Assembly: GCF_000949865.1 (NCBI RefSeq)
Contig: NZ_JWJH01000008.1
Span: 1 to 64,000, forward strand
Source of the DNA: Rhizobium nepotum 39/7
GTDB lineage: Bacteria; Pseudomonadota; Alphaproteobacteria; Rhizobiales; Rhizobiaceae
Length of the DNA stretch: 64,000 nt
Direction of reading: 5' to 3'
In this document: piece after piece, positions 1 through 10,407 of the stretch
Layout of the letters: each line of letters opens with the position of its first letter
How positions within the stretch are numbered: position 1 is the stretch's first letter
Notes under the pieces: generated by a model
What the model was told of the DNA's origin: nothing
Database searches by the model: none
What the model saw: the letters and a program-made list of their open reading frames with translations, nothing else
Made by a program: the position numbers and the translations under genes

Positions 1-275
1 AGCGCAATGGCAATACCGCCGATGACCGTGATCAACAGCACGCCGCCGACGATGGCCAGCGTGTTGAAGATCGACTGGAAGAAGGCGGGATCGGTATAGA
101 AATACTGGTAATTGAACAGACCCGCAAAGCTGACATTGGCGGGGTTGAGGAGATTGTAGTTCTGGAACGAAAACCACAAAGTCATCGCCAGGGGCACGAT
201 CATCCATACCAGAAGCAGCAGCACCGAAGGCGCAAGCATCACCCGCGCCAAACCGCTCGTGTTTCGTGTTGCCAT
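1..275 (-). CDS. Sugar/polyol ABC transporter permease, N-terminal part (truncated by window edge)
   Basis: The ATG at 275 opens a frame running off the left edge, so about 91 residues are visible. They show a short basic N-terminus, a strongly hydrophobic first membrane helix (LLLLVWMIVPLAMTLWFSF) and the start of a second helix (LAIVGGVLLITVIGGIAI). This is the usual beginning of a MalF/UgpA-type inner-membrane subunit of a carbohydrate ABC importer. It lies 172 bp downstream of a binding-protein gene on the same strand, behind a SorC regulator, so it probably forms the channel for a polyol such as sorbitol or mannitol. The second permease and the ATPase presumably follow outside the window. 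The family call is good; the substrate is inferred from context. Confidence 0.85.
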   Translation of the reverse strand, partial: MATRNTSGLARVMLAPSVLLLLVWMIVPLAMTLWFSFQNYNLLNPANVSFAGLFNYQYFYTDPAFFQSIFNTLAIVGGVLLITVIGGIAIA

Positions 276-406
276 TGCACTAACCTCCCCTTGGGCTCGG
301 GCATTACGACATGCGCCCGGCATATCCGGAAGAACCGGCTCATTCTTGTTTTGATTCGAAAGGCTTAAAGGCCGCCGCATAGCTGGCGGCTAGCGACCGT
401 AAGGTT

Positions 407-434
407 CGCTGCCCGGCATTGACGCCGGGCAGCG
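407..434 (-). other. Intercistronic stem-loop between binding-protein and permease genes
   Basis: An 11-bp perfect inverted repeat (CGCTGCCCGGC at 407-417 with its complement at 424-434, 6-nt loop) lies just after the binding-protein stop codon in the direction of transcription. No long T-tract follows. It is therefore better read as an mRNA-stabilising or attenuating hairpin inside the operon than as a full terminator. Confidence 0.6.
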
Positions 435-447
435 ATCTTCGGGAGGA

Positions 448-1761
448 TTACTTGATGTAACCGGCGCGGGTCATTTCACGCGTCGCTGTCGACTGGGCGC
501 CGGCAAGGGCATCGTCGACGCTGGACTGACCGGCAACGACCGCCGAGAACAACTGACCGACCGTGGTGCCGAGCGCCTGGAATTCAGGGATCGCCACGAA
601 TTGTCCACCCGTGTAAGGCACAGGCTTTACGGTCGGCTTGGTAATGTCGGCGGCATCCATGGCGGCAAGCGTCGGCTTGGCGAAGGCGGCTGCCTTTTCA
701 TAATCGGCGTTCTTGTAAAGCGAGGTGCGGGTGCCCGGAGGCACGTTTGCCCAGCCTTCCTTGGCAGCAACGAGCGTGGAGTAGTCCTTGCTGGTTGCCC
801 AGGAGATGAACTTTTCAGCCGCATCCGCCTTCTTCGAGCTTTTCGGGATGGCGAGGTTCCACGACCACAACCAGTTGCCGTGGTTCTTCAGCTCGCCATG
901 CGTCGGGAAGAGCGCATAGCCGACCTTGTCTGCAACCGTCGAGTCCTTCGGGTTGGACACGAAGGAAGCAGCCACCGTGGCGTCGATCCACATGCCGCAT
1001 TTACCCTGCTGGAACAGCGTCAGGTTTTCGTTGAAGCCGTTGGAGGAAGCGCCCGACGGACCGGCATCCTTCATCAGATCCACATAAAACTGCAGGGAGC
1101 TTTTCCATTCCGGCTGATCGAACTGCGGTTTCCAGTTTTCATCGAACCAGCGGCCACCGAAGGAGTTGGTGAGCGCGCTGATGAAGGCCATATTCTCGCC
1201 CCAACCGGCCTTGCCGCGCAGGCAGATGCCGTTGATGTCGGTCTTGCGGTCGGTGATCTTACGGGCGGCGTCACCGATGAATTCCCAGGTCGGGTTATCC
1301 GGCATCTTCAGGCCGGCTTTTTCGAACAGGTCCTTGCGATACATGATCATGGCGGATTCACCGTAGAAGGGCGCCGCGTAAAGCTTGCCTTCGCTGGAAA
1401 GACCGCCGCGGATCGCCGGCAGAATGTCGTCCACATCGTATTTGTCGCCGAGCTTTTCGAGCGGCAGCAGCCAGCCCTGCTTGGCCCAGATCGGCACTTC
1501 ATAGTTACCGATGGTCATGATGTCGTACTGACCGCCATTGGTGGCGATATCGGTCGTCACCCGCTCGCGCAGGACGTTTTCCTCAAGCGTGACCCATTCG
1601 ACCTTGATGTCGGGGTTCTTGGTGGTGAAGTCGGAGGTCAGCCCCTGCATGCGGATCATGTCGCCGTTGTTGACGGTGGCGATGGTCAGCGTTTCAGCGG
1701 AGGCAAGGGTCGAAAAGGCGAGTGCCGAGCATGCGCCCAGCAAAATGGTCTTCAATGTCAT
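448..1761 (-). CDS. Sugar/polyol ABC transporter periplasmic substrate-binding protein
   Basis: This 437-residue protein has a Sec signal peptide (residues 1-22, likely cut after LASA). The mature part has the cluster B carbohydrate-binding layout: an early ITxGNYEVP-like strand, the hinge segment around YAAPFYGESAMIMYRKDLF, and a C-terminal helical part rich in ATREMTRAG. Length and fold fit SmoE/MtlE-type polyol binders. The start is supported by a strong Shine-Dalgarno (GGGAGGA, 5-7 nt upstream). It is cotranscribed with the upstream SorC-family regulator gene and the downstream permease. The periplasmic role is certain by family. Sorbitol or mannitol as ligand is an inference from the SorC regulator and overall resemblance, so a different polyol remains possible. 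Confidence 0.88.
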   Translation of the reverse strand: MTLKTILLGACSALAFSTLASAETLTIATVNNGDMIRMQGLTSDFTTKNPDIKVEWVTLEENVLRERVTTDIATNGGQYDIMTIGNYEVPIWAKQGWLLPLEKLGDKYDVDDILPAIRGGLSSEGKLYAAPFYGESAMIMYRKDLFEKAGLKMPDNPTWEFIGDAARKITDRKTDINGICLRGKAGWGENMAFISALTNSFGGRWFDENWKPQFDQPEWKSSLQFYVDLMKDAGPSGASSNGFNENLTLFQQGKCGMWIDATVAASFVSNPKDSTVADKVGYALFPTHGELKNHGNWLWSWNLAIPKSSKKADAAEKFISWATSKDYSTLVAAKEGWANVPPGTRTSLYKNADYEKAAAFAKPTLAAMDAADITKPTVKPVPYTGGQFVAIPEFQALGTTVGQLFSAVVAGQSSVDDALAGAQSTATREMTRAGYIK

Positions 1762-1810
1762 ATCTTCCTCCCAGAAGAAAATTGATGAGCATTCGCTTTG
1801 CTCTGGGGCA

Positions 1811-1830
1811 TTTACTCACCTGTGAGCAAA
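1811..1830. promoter_or_regulatory. Candidate SorC-family operator 1 (promoter-proximal to binding-protein gene)
   Basis: The sequence TTTACTCA-cctg-TGAGCAAA forms an inverted repeat with one mismatch, located 50 bp upstream of the binding-protein start. The same half-site occurs again at 1901-1921. Two copies of one inverted repeat flanking the gap between regulator and target are what an operator pair would look like. Binding by the adjacent SorC-like protein is inferred. Confidence 0.55.
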
Positions 1831-1900
1831 AAAAGTCAAGCAACATCCTGTGCTGCAACGCACATGGAAAAATCAAGCCATTGATTTTGATGGATTAATT

Positions 1901-1921
1901 TTTGCTCAATGCGTGAGCAAA
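1901..1921. promoter_or_regulatory. Candidate SorC-family operator 2
   Basis: TTTGCTCA-atgcg-TGAGCAAA is a perfect 8-bp inverted repeat with a 5-bp spacer. It overlaps the last codons of the regulator gene. It shares its half-site with the repeat at 1811-1830, about 90 bp (roughly nine helical turns) away, a distance that would allow cooperative binding. Confidence 0.6.
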
Positions 1922-2859
1922 TATTCACTTGTCGCCTCGTCGGTGATGAGGCCGTTCAAAAGACCGCCCCGTAGTGCCGCGAGAATCGAGGCATTCTTAC
2001 GCGCCCCCTGCGCCATGCCGATGACCATGCAGGTCTGTCTTGACGGAATGGGAACGGAAGCGACACGCTCGTTGACGGAATGGTCGAGAATGCGGCCGTT
2101 GGCATCATACATCCAGCCGCAGATCTCGCCGACCGCACCGCTTGCCATCAGCGCCTTCATCTCGTCGACACCGAGAAAACCATCAACGCAGAGCGGCGCG
2201 TTTTCGCCGAGTTCGCCGACGCCGACAAAGGTGACATTGGCGGCAGCGCCGAGCGCCAGCGTGGAGCGCACCATGGATTGATCATGCAGCAACTCCCGCT
2301 CTTCCGCAGACGAGCAGAGAACCGGCAGCGGCATGGGAAAATGCCGCGCCTTGATGGCATCGGCCATGCTGAAGATGACGTTGTAATAAGCGGCCGATCC
2401 ATCCGGCCCGATATTGCCTGTCAGTGAAACGATGCGGTGCTGCGGACATTCCATCGGCGGCAACTGGTCCACAGCCGCCTTCAGCGTGCGGCCGGTGCCG
2501 ATGGCAAGCACGATGGGATCGGCGTTTTTCAGCCAGCGCTCGATTTCCGCCGCCCCGGCCTCGGCGATGCCGACAGTGGAAGAGACGCCGGCCGGATCGC
2601 TCGGTACCACGTCGATATATCCAAGATCGAATTTCTGCTTCAGCCGCTCCGCCTTCTCAAGACAAGCAGCGATGGGATGATCGAGCCGGACCTTGATCAG
2701 ACGCTCGGCGACGGCCAGCGACACCAGACGCTGCGCCGACTGGCGGGATATGCCCATGGCGGCGGCGATCTCGTCCTGCGTTCGGCCCGCGACATAATAA
2801 AGCCAGCCCGCGCGTGCCGCATCGTCCAGCCGTCCATGTGCGTCGTTCCGTCTGGCCAT
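1906..2859 (-). CDS. SorC/DeoR-family sugar-binding transcriptional regulator
   Basis: This 317-residue cytoplasmic regulator has an N-terminal helix-turn-helix (residues about 25-46, GRTQDEIAAAMGISRQSAQRLV). A large sugar-phosphate-isomerase-like effector domain follows (DVVPSDPAGVSSTVGIAEAG, then the glycine-rich LAIGTGRTLKAAVDQLP). These are the hallmarks of the SorC family, whose members sense sugars or sugar phosphates. It sits immediately upstream of a polyol-type ABC operon on the same strand and has a repeated inverted motif at its 3' end and in the downstream promoter region. It therefore most likely controls that operon. Whether it activates or represses cannot be read from the sequence. 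Confidence 0.9.
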   Translation of the reverse strand: MARRNDAHGRLDDAARAGWLYYVAGRTQDEIAAAMGISRQSAQRLVSLAVAERLIKVRLDHPIAACLEKAERLKQKFDLGYIDVVPSDPAGVSSTVGIAEAGAAEIERWLKNADPIVLAIGTGRTLKAAVDQLPPMECPQHRIVSLTGNIGPDGSAAYYNVIFSMADAIKARHFPMPLPVLCSSAEERELLHDQSMVRSTLALGAAANVTFVGVGELGENAPLCVDGFLGVDEMKALMASGAVGEICGWMYDANGRILDHSVNERVASVPIPSRQTCMVIGMAQGARKNASILAALRGGLLNGLITDEATSEYLLTH

Positions 2860-2989
2860 GCCGCCGCCCTCTGAGAATTATGCGTTCAGCATTTGCTGGC
2901 ATTTTTTTGCGTGGGCTGTCAAACGGGACGGACGCGGAAGGAGCGTGCGACAGACCGAAATCCTCGTGGTACGGAGGTGCAGCGCGTTT

Positions 2990-3107
2990 CTTCTCCCCGG
3001 CGGGGAGAAGGTGGCCCGAAGGGTCGGATGAGGGGGCAACGTTGCCGTATCTCGCTACCCTTGCCCCCTCATCCCGCTGCCGCGACCTTCTCCCCGGCGG
3101 GGAGAAG
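2990..3107. repeat. Palindromic intergenic repeat family A, copy 1 (118 bp)
   Basis: The element is bounded at both ends by the same 21-bp palindrome (CTTCTCCCCGGCGGGGAGAA plus one G). Internally, CCCTCAT/ATGAGGG arms give a second nested pairing. A second 118-bp copy lies inverted at 17684-17801. It occupies most of the 307-bp gap between the SorC regulator gene and the ABC ATPase gene; I see no other feature in the gap. It resembles RIME-like mosaic elements of rhizobia. Confidence 0.8.
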
Positions 3108-3166
3108 AAACAAGCGGTACCCGCTCGGTTCCTTATTAGCGCTTAGCCCGAAGCCAGCACCATCGT

Positions 3167-5017
<1,851 letters not shown>

Positions 5018-5039
5018 GCCGATCTCCTGAAAAGCGGAA

Positions 5040-5058
5040 GGCGGCCATGAAGGCCGCC
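5040..5058 (-). other. Short intercistronic hairpin
   Basis: GGCGGCC and GGCCGCC arms around a 5-nt loop lie between the hydrolase stop and the ATPase start. This 7-bp GC-rich stem without a T-tract may mark an mRNA processing or stabilising point. The evidence is structural only. Confidence 0.35.
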
Positions 5059-5065
5059 GGATGTC

Positions 5066-6229
5066 TTACGCAGCAAGCGCGGTTTCGGCCATCTTGACCC
5101 AGTAGCTGATGCCGTATGGCAGCGCGTCGTCGTTGAAATCATAAGCCGCATTGTGCAGCCCGGCGGTATCGCCATTGCCGATGAAGATGAAGGCGCCGGG
5201 GCGCGATTCCAGCATGTAGGAGAAATCCTCCGCCCCCATATGCGGGTTGGGATTGGTGTTGACGGCGTTTGCACCCGCCACGCCCACCGCCACGCCGGTC
5301 GCAAATTCGGTCTCGTCGCTGTGGTTGAAGGTGACGGGATAACCGCGATCATATCTCACCTCGGCCGTCGCGCCATGCGCCATCGCGGTGGCGGTCGCCA
5401 CTTCCTTCAGGCGTTTTTCGGCGAAATCGCGGGTTTCCGGCAGCAAGGTGCGCACCGTGCCAGTCAGCGTCACCGAGCCTGGAATGACGTTGCCCGCCGT
5501 GCCGCCATGGGTGGTGGCGACGGTGACGACGAGCGACTTCAACGGGTCCGTCTCCCGCGAGACGATGGATTGCAGCGCGATGATGATATAGGCCGAGGTC
5601 AGAACCGGGTCGATGGAGAGATGCGGCGCGGCCGCATGGCTGCCCTTGCCGGTAATCGTGATCTCGAACGCATCCGCCGCCGCCATGGTCGAGCCCTTGC
5701 GGATGGCGAAATTGCCGACGGGTATGCCCGGCTCGTTATGCATGCCATAGACCTGCGAAATACCGAATTTCTCCATCATGCCGTCGTTGAGCATGGCTAG
5801 CGCGCCTGCCCCGCCCTCTTCGGCCGGCTGGAAGATAACAGCGACGGAACCCTTGAAATTGCGGGTTTCCGCCAGATATTGCGCCGCACCCAAAAGCATC
5901 GCGATGTGGCCGTCATGGCCGCAGGAATGGGCCTTGCCGGGAACCTTGGAAGCCCATGGCTTGCCACTGGTTTCGAGGATCGGCAGCGCGTCCATATCGG
6001 AGCGGAAACCGATGGTCGGTCCGTCGCCGTGCCTGCCCTTGATGATGCCGACCACGCCGGTCTTGCCGATGCCGGTCTCGACGATATCGCATCCGAAGGA
6101 TTTGAGTTTCTCGGCCACGAATTTCGAAGTTTCGAAGACGTCGTAGAGCAGCTCCGGCGTCTCGTGCAGGTGGCGCCTCCAGCCGGCAACGTCTTCCTGC
6201 ATCTCGGCCACACGGTTCAATATCGGCAT
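5066..6229 (-). CDS. M20-family amidohydrolase (hippurate hydrolase / N-acyl-amino acid amidohydrolase-like)
   Basis: The protein has 387 residues from the chosen ATG (MPILNRV), which has AGGA nine nt upstream. An ATG at 6235 is possible but too close to that site. The M20D metal-binding motifs are all present: CGHDGHIAMLLG, FQPAEEGGAG with the catalytic glutamate pair, GMHNEPG, and the late MGAEDFSYM histidine/glutamate region. Family members remove acyl groups from N-acyl amino acids or hydrolyse amides in the cytoplasm. It is encoded upstream of the double ABC ATPase and divergently from the binding protein, which suggests that the imported solute is its substrate. It has no signal peptide. 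Confidence 0.92.
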   Translation of the reverse strand: MPILNRVAEMQEDVAGWRRHLHETPELLYDVFETSKFVAEKLKSFGCDIVETGIGKTGVVGIIKGRHGDGPTIGFRSDMDALPILETSGKPWASKVPGKAHSCGHDGHIAMLLGAAQYLAETRNFKGSVAVIFQPAEEGGAGALAMLNDGMMEKFGISQVYGMHNEPGIPVGNFAIRKGSTMAAADAFEITITGKGSHAAAPHLSIDPVLTSAYIIIALQSIVSRETDPLKSLVVTVATTHGGTAGNVIPGSVTLTGTVRTLLPETRDFAEKRLKEVATATAMAHGATAEVRYDRGYPVTFNHSDETEFATGVAVGVAGANAVNTNPNPHMGAEDFSYMLESRPGAFIFIGNGDTAGLHNAAYDFNDDALPYGISYWVKMAETALAA

Positions 6230-6533
6230 TCCCATTTTTCCTTTTTTTGTTCCCCGCCGGGTTGTCGGAGCCATATTGCGTTTGGAATTTCTGCTTTTGC
6301 AAGTATGAATTTTGCTGCCTGAGCGAAAAATAGGCCTAAAGGCGAATGGCACAAATTTTGTTCATCAATAAAAGTTTGGGGCTTGCTTTTCAAAAAAACT
6401 GACAATAGCATCACAGGGAATGGAGGAGTATTCCTTAGCAAAGTCAAATAGTTACAATAATAGACCTTGCGAATGACGACAGGAAAAGCGTCAAACATTC
6501 AAATAGATAAAATCAAAAAAGGGGAAAACCATA
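6230..6533. promoter_or_regulatory. Divergent intergenic region between M20 hydrolase and peptide-binding protein genes
   Basis: This 304-bp segment is clearly more AT-rich than its surroundings and separates two divergent halves of one transport system, so it should hold both promoters. The plus-strand gene has a good ribosome site (GGGGAAAACC before ATG). No convincing long operator palindrome, riboswitch or small gene was found. Confidence 0.5.
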
Positions 6534-8243
6534 ATGAAGAAGCGCAGCGTTCTCTTTGCCAGCACGGTGGCGGCCTTGGCTTTGGCAGGCTCTGCCGCCC
6601 ATGCCGAGCGCGGCAGTGACGGCGAACTGAAAATCCTGTTCTGGCAGGCGGTATCGACACTCAATCCTTATCTTTCGGGCGGCACGAAGGAAATCTACAG
6701 CTCATCCATGGTGATCGAGCCGCTGGCGCGCTACGACGAAAAAGGCGAGCTGGTGCCGATGCTGGTGAGCGAAATTCCGACGGTCGACAATGGCGGCGTC
6801 GCGAAGGATCTGCTCAGCATGACGTGGAAGCTGAAGAGCGACGTCAAATGGTCTGATGGCACGCCCCTTACCGCTGACGACGTGATCTTCACCTGGAAAT
6901 ATTGCACCGCACCAGATGGCGGCTGCGCGCAGGCGGCGCAATATGAAGGCGTGAAAAACGTCGAGGCCATCGACGCCCATACCGTCAAGGTCAGCTTCAC
7001 CGAACCGAAGCCCTACCCCTATTCCGCATTTGTCGGTGCGCAATCGCCCGTTATCCAGAAAAAACAGTTTGAAAAATGTATCGGTGCTGCCGCCCCTGGC
7101 TGCACATCCGCCAATTTCGGCCCCATCGGCACCGGCCCCTTCGTGGTCAAGGATTTCAAGCCGAACGACGTCATCAGCTACGTCGCCAACCCCAATTATC
7201 GTGATCCGGCCAAGCCGGCTTTCGCCACGGCGACCCTGAAGGGCGGCGGCGATGCGGCCTCCGCTGCGCGTGCCGTTCTTGAAACGGGTGAATTCGACTA
7301 CGCCTGGAACATGCAGGTGGAACCGGAAATTCTGGCCACCATGATGGCCGCAGGCAAGGGCAAGCTGGAAACCGCCTTCGGCACGCAGGTCGAGCGTATC
7401 AATCTCAACTGGTACAATCCCGATCCTGCGCTGGGCGACAAGCGCTCCACCAAGGAGGGCGGTCCGCACCCGGCCCTTTCCGACCCGGCCGTGCGCCGTG
7501 CGCTCTCTCTCGCCATCGACCGCGACATCATCGATGAGACGGGTTATGGCGAGGCAGGCAAGCCGACCTGCAACATCGTGCCGGCCCCGGAGGCTGTCGC
7601 TTCGACGAAAAACGACAGCTGGTGCCTGAAGCAGGATCTGGAAGGTGCAAACAAGCTGCTGGACGATGCAGGCTGGGTGAAGGGCGCAGACGGCATCCGC
7701 GCCAAGAACGGCGTGAAACTCTCCTTCCTCTACCAGACCTCCACCAACTCCGTTCGTCAGGCAGCGCAGGAACTGGTGAAGGACATGTGGTCGCAGATCG
7801 GCGTCGCCTCCGAACTGCGCAATGTCAGCGCCTCGGTGTTCTTCGGCGGCGATCCGGCAAGCCCGGATACCTTCCAGAAATTTTATGCCGACGTTGAAAT
7901 GTACACCAACAATTTCGACGGCACCGACCCGGAAAAATATCTGGCGGAATGGCTGTGCGACAAGATCCCCGCCCCCGCAAACGGCTGGCAGGGTCAGAAT
8001 ATTCCGCGTTATTGCAACCCGGAATTTGACAAGCTGGTGGGCGTGCTTTCCAAGACGACGGATTTCGCCAAGCGTGGGGAAATTGCCAAACAGCTGAACG
8101 ACATGCTGACGGAGGAAGGCGCGCATATTCCGCTCATCCACCGCGGTAACGTTTCCTCGCATTCGCTAACGCTGGAAGGCGTGCGCATGAATGCCTGGGA
8201 TTCTGAACTCTGGAACGTCGCGGACTGGTCCCGCAAGAAGTAA
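6534..8243 (+). CDS. Peptide-type ABC transporter substrate-binding protein (SBP family 5)
   Basis: This 569-residue exported protein has a Sec signal peptide (MKKR start, cleavage after AHA near residue 24). Family 5 (DppA/OppA) features include FWQAVSTLNPY near the N-terminus, the TWKLKSDVKWSDGTPLTADDVIFTW signature region (split here as WKLKSDVKWSDGTPL and ADDVIFTWKY), and a C-terminal LIHRGNVSSHS segment. It contains an unusually high number of cysteines for this family (CTAPDGGC, KCIGAAAPGC, two more pairs), suggesting disulfides. It begins a plus-strand operon with two permeases and is divergent from the matching ATPase and hydrolase. The ligand is probably a peptide or acylated amino acid. 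Confidence 0.92.
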   Translation: MKKRSVLFASTVAALALAGSAAHAERGSDGELKILFWQAVSTLNPYLSGGTKEIYSSSMVIEPLARYDEKGELVPMLVSEIPTVDNGGVAKDLLSMTWKLKSDVKWSDGTPLTADDVIFTWKYCTAPDGGCAQAAQYEGVKNVEAIDAHTVKVSFTEPKPYPYSAFVGAQSPVIQKKQFEKCIGAAAPGCTSANFGPIGTGPFVVKDFKPNDVISYVANPNYRDPAKPAFATATLKGGGDAASAARAVLETGEFDYAWNMQVEPEILATMMAAGKGKLETAFGTQVERINLNWYNPDPALGDKRSTKEGGPHPALSDPAVRRALSLAIDRDIIDETGYGEAGKPTCNIVPAPEAVASTKNDSWCLKQDLEGANKLLDDAGWVKGADGIRAKNGVKLSFLYQTSTNSVRQAAQELVKDMWSQIGVASELRNVSASVFFGGDPASPDTFQKFYADVEMYTNNFDGTDPEKYLAEWLCDKIPAPANGWQGQNIPRYCNPEFDKLVGVLSKTTDFAKRGEIAKQLNDMLTEEGAHIPLIHRGNVSSHSLTLEGVRMNAWDSELWNVADWSRKK

Positions 8244-8252
8244 CACGCAAAT

Positions 8253-8281
8253 GCGCGGTCGCCCCTGACGGGTGGCCGCGC
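8253..8281 (+). terminator. Intercistronic stem-loop (attenuator-like) after binding-protein gene
   Basis: A 12-bp stem with two G-U pairs (8253-8264 with 8270-8281, 5-nt loop), followed by TCGTTTT, lies between the binding-protein stop and the first permease. A partial terminator here would lower permease mRNA relative to binding-protein mRNA. Confidence 0.55.
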
Positions 8282-8318
8282 TCGTTTTGCGAGACTCTGA
8301 CGGTCTGGAGACTTTCCG

Positions 8319-9329
8319 ATGTTTACCTTTACGCTCCGGCGGCTTGCCTTTGCCGTACCGACGTTGCTCGTTATCAGCTTCGTCATCTTCGCCCTGCTCG
8401 ATCTTGCGCCGAACGATCCGACCTTCGACCTGCCGTTGACCATTCCGCCCGAAGTGCGTGAGCAGATCCGCGCCTCCCTCGGCCTCGACCAGCCCTTCTT
8501 CATACGTTACCTGATGTGGCTGCAACAATTCTTCATCAACGAGCCGCTGAACCTGTTCGAACGGCTGACCGGCTGGCAGATCGGCGATGGTAACCGCATG
8601 CGCGTCCTGTCATGGGCGACGCGCAGCCCGGTGGTCGATCTGGTCGTCCAGCGCATGCCGCAGACGCTCTGGGTGGTCGGCCTCGCCTATCTTTTCGGTG
8701 CGCTTCTGGCGATCCCGATCGGCGTCATCTCCGCCTACAAGCAATATTCGATCTTCGACCAGATCGGCACCTTCGTCTCGATGGTCGGTTATTCGGTTCC
8801 GACCTTCTTCACCGGCGTGCTGCTGGTCGTCGTCTTCAGCTCCTGGCTGCAATGGTTCCCTTCCGTCTACGACACCAATCTGCAGGTGAGGGACTGGGGA
8901 AGTTTCGTGGCGCAGATCAAACAGATGTTCCTGCCGGTGCTGGTGCTGACCCTCTACAACGTCTCGCAGATCAGCCGCTTCGTGCGCGCCTCCATGCTCG
9001 ACAATCTGCATCAGGACTATGTGCGCACCGCGCGTGCAAAAGGCGTGAAGGAAAAATCCGTACTGCTCGTTCACGTCCTGCGCAACAGCCTCATCCCGGT
9101 CGTCACCGTGATTGCGCTCGGCGTGCCGACGATCTTTTCAGGCGCCATCATCACCGAGCAGATATTCCGTGTGAACGGACTTGGCCAATTGCTGATAACA
9201 GCCGTTCAGGGTGCGGACATTCCGCTGGTACAGACGCTGACCTTCATTTTCGCGGTGCTTATCGTGCTCTTCAACCTGATTGCCGACGTGCTTTACGGCA
9301 TTCTCGACCCGAGGATCCGCTATGACTGA
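8319..9329 (+). CDS. Peptide-type ABC transporter permease (DppB-like)
   Basis: This 336-residue integral membrane protein has six predicted helices starting with LAFAVPTLLVISFVIFALL. It has the DppB N-terminal loop (LAPNDPTFDLPL, SLGLDQPFFIRYLMW) and the cytoplasmic EAA loop near YVRTARAKGVKEKSVLLVHVLRN, which contacts the ATPase. GGAG lies nine nt before the ATG. It ends 8 bp inside the next permease gene. Compared with typical DppB, residues about 70-105 (EPLNLFERLTGWQIGDGNRM) form an extended periplasmic loop. It forms the heterodimeric channel with the next gene. Confidence 0.93.
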   Translation: MFTFTLRRLAFAVPTLLVISFVIFALLDLAPNDPTFDLPLTIPPEVREQIRASLGLDQPFFIRYLMWLQQFFINEPLNLFERLTGWQIGDGNRMRVLSWATRSPVVDLVVQRMPQTLWVVGLAYLFGALLAIPIGVISAYKQYSIFDQIGTFVSMVGYSVPTFFTGVLLVVVFSSWLQWFPSVYDTNLQVRDWGSFVAQIKQMFLPVLVLTLYNVSQISRFVRASMLDNLHQDYVRTARAKGVKEKSVLLVHVLRNSLIPVVTVIALGVPTIFSGAIITEQIFRVNGLGQLLITAVQGADIPLVQTLTFIFAVLIVLFNLIADVLYGILDPRIRYD

Positions 9330-10242
9330 CGCCACCCTCGCAGCGCCAACCGTTGCCGCCACGCCCGTGCAATCGGCACTTGCCGATATCTGGAAGCAGT
9401 TCCGCGTCCACAAGGGTGGCGTGGTGGGACTGATCGTTTTTGTCTTCATTCTCTTTGCCGTCTATGTCGGCCCCTATATCCACACAGTTGCGCCAAACGT
9501 CATCAACGTGAAGGAACGCAACCAGTGGCCGTCGCTGACGCATCCCTTCGGCACCGACAATCTGGGCAAGGACATGCTGGCGCAGGTGCTGGCGGGGGGC
9601 CGTATCTCGCTTGCCGTCGGCATTACCGCCATGCTGCTGGCGCTGTTTCTCGGCACGCTGGTGGGGGTACTATCAGGCTATTTCCGCCAGCTGGACGGGC
9701 CGCTGATGCGGCTGACGGATCTGTTCCTGGCCTTGCCGCTGCTGCCGCTGCTGCTCGTCATCCTCCTGCTGTTCCGCGATACGCTGCGCGCGGCCTTCGG
9801 GCCGGAAACCGGCATCTTCATCCTCATCGTCTTCGTGATCGGGATAACGAGCTGGATGCATACCGCGCGCATCGTGCGCGGCGATGTGCTGACGATCAAA
9901 AGTCAGGAATTCATCATGGCGGCGAAATCGAGCGGCATGCGTGAGTATCGCATCATCATCAGGCACATTCTGCCGAATGTTCTGAGTTCGATCATGGTTT
10001 CGGCCACGCTCGGCATCGCCTCGGCGATCATCACGGAATCGGCGCTGTCCTTCCTCGGTCTTGGTTTTCCATCCGATTTCCCGACCTGGGGGCGGCTACT
10101 GTTCGACGGCGCCAACTTCCTGCAACTGACGCCCTCACGCGTTCTGTGGCCCGGACTGGCGATCTCGCTAACGGTTCTGAGCGTCAACTACATCGGCGAC
10201 GCCGTGCGCGACGCGCTTGATCCAAGGGCGCTGAAAACGTGA
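9322..10242 (+). CDS. Peptide-type ABC transporter permease (DppC-like)
   Basis: The chosen ATG (MTDATLAAP) overlaps the end of the upstream permease by 8 bp, giving 306 residues. The protein has the DppC layout: an N-terminal soluble arm, first helix GGVVGLIVFVFILFAVYVG, HPFGTDNLGKDMLAQVLAGGR (the family's GTDxxGRDxxSR region), and an EAA loop near MAAKSSGMREYRIIIRHILPN. It pairs with the upstream DppB-like subunit and should dock on the double ATPase encoded at 3167-5017. The transcription unit appears to end in the palindromic repeat that follows. Confidence 0.93.
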   Translation: MTDATLAAPTVAATPVQSALADIWKQFRVHKGGVVGLIVFVFILFAVYVGPYIHTVAPNVINVKERNQWPSLTHPFGTDNLGKDMLAQVLAGGRISLAVGITAMLLALFLGTLVGVLSGYFRQLDGPLMRLTDLFLALPLLPLLLVILLLFRDTLRAAFGPETGIFILIVFVIGITSWMHTARIVRGDVLTIKSQEFIMAAKSSGMREYRIIIRHILPNVLSSIMVSATLGIASAIITESALSFLGLGFPSDFPTWGRLLFDGANFLQLTPSRVLWPGLAISLTVLSVNYIGDAVRDALDPRALKT

Positions 10243-10250
10243 GCGCCCTC

Positions 10251-10367
10251 CCTCATCCCTGTGCTCGTCACAGGGATCCAGCCAGCCCAAGTCCTTGGGC
10301 TGAAAAGACTCCTCCCGTCGCGCAGACGCGCGTCGGCTGGATTCCTGTGACGAGCACAGGAATGAGG
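10251..10367. repeat. Palindromic intergenic repeat family B, copy 1 (117 bp)
   Basis: The outer arms CCTCATCCCTGTGCTCGTCA and the complement of TGACGAGCACAGGAATGAGG pair almost fully. Inner arms include the AGCCCAAGTCCTTGGGCT palindrome and a GACGCGCGTC motif. A second 117-bp copy lies inverted at 14786-14902. The copy closes the operon ending at 10242 and could act as a 3' mRNA end or a bidirectional terminator. Confidence 0.8.
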
Positions 10368-10407
10368 TGGAGGGAATGCATCGGCACGTAAAAAACAGCG
10401 CACACTC

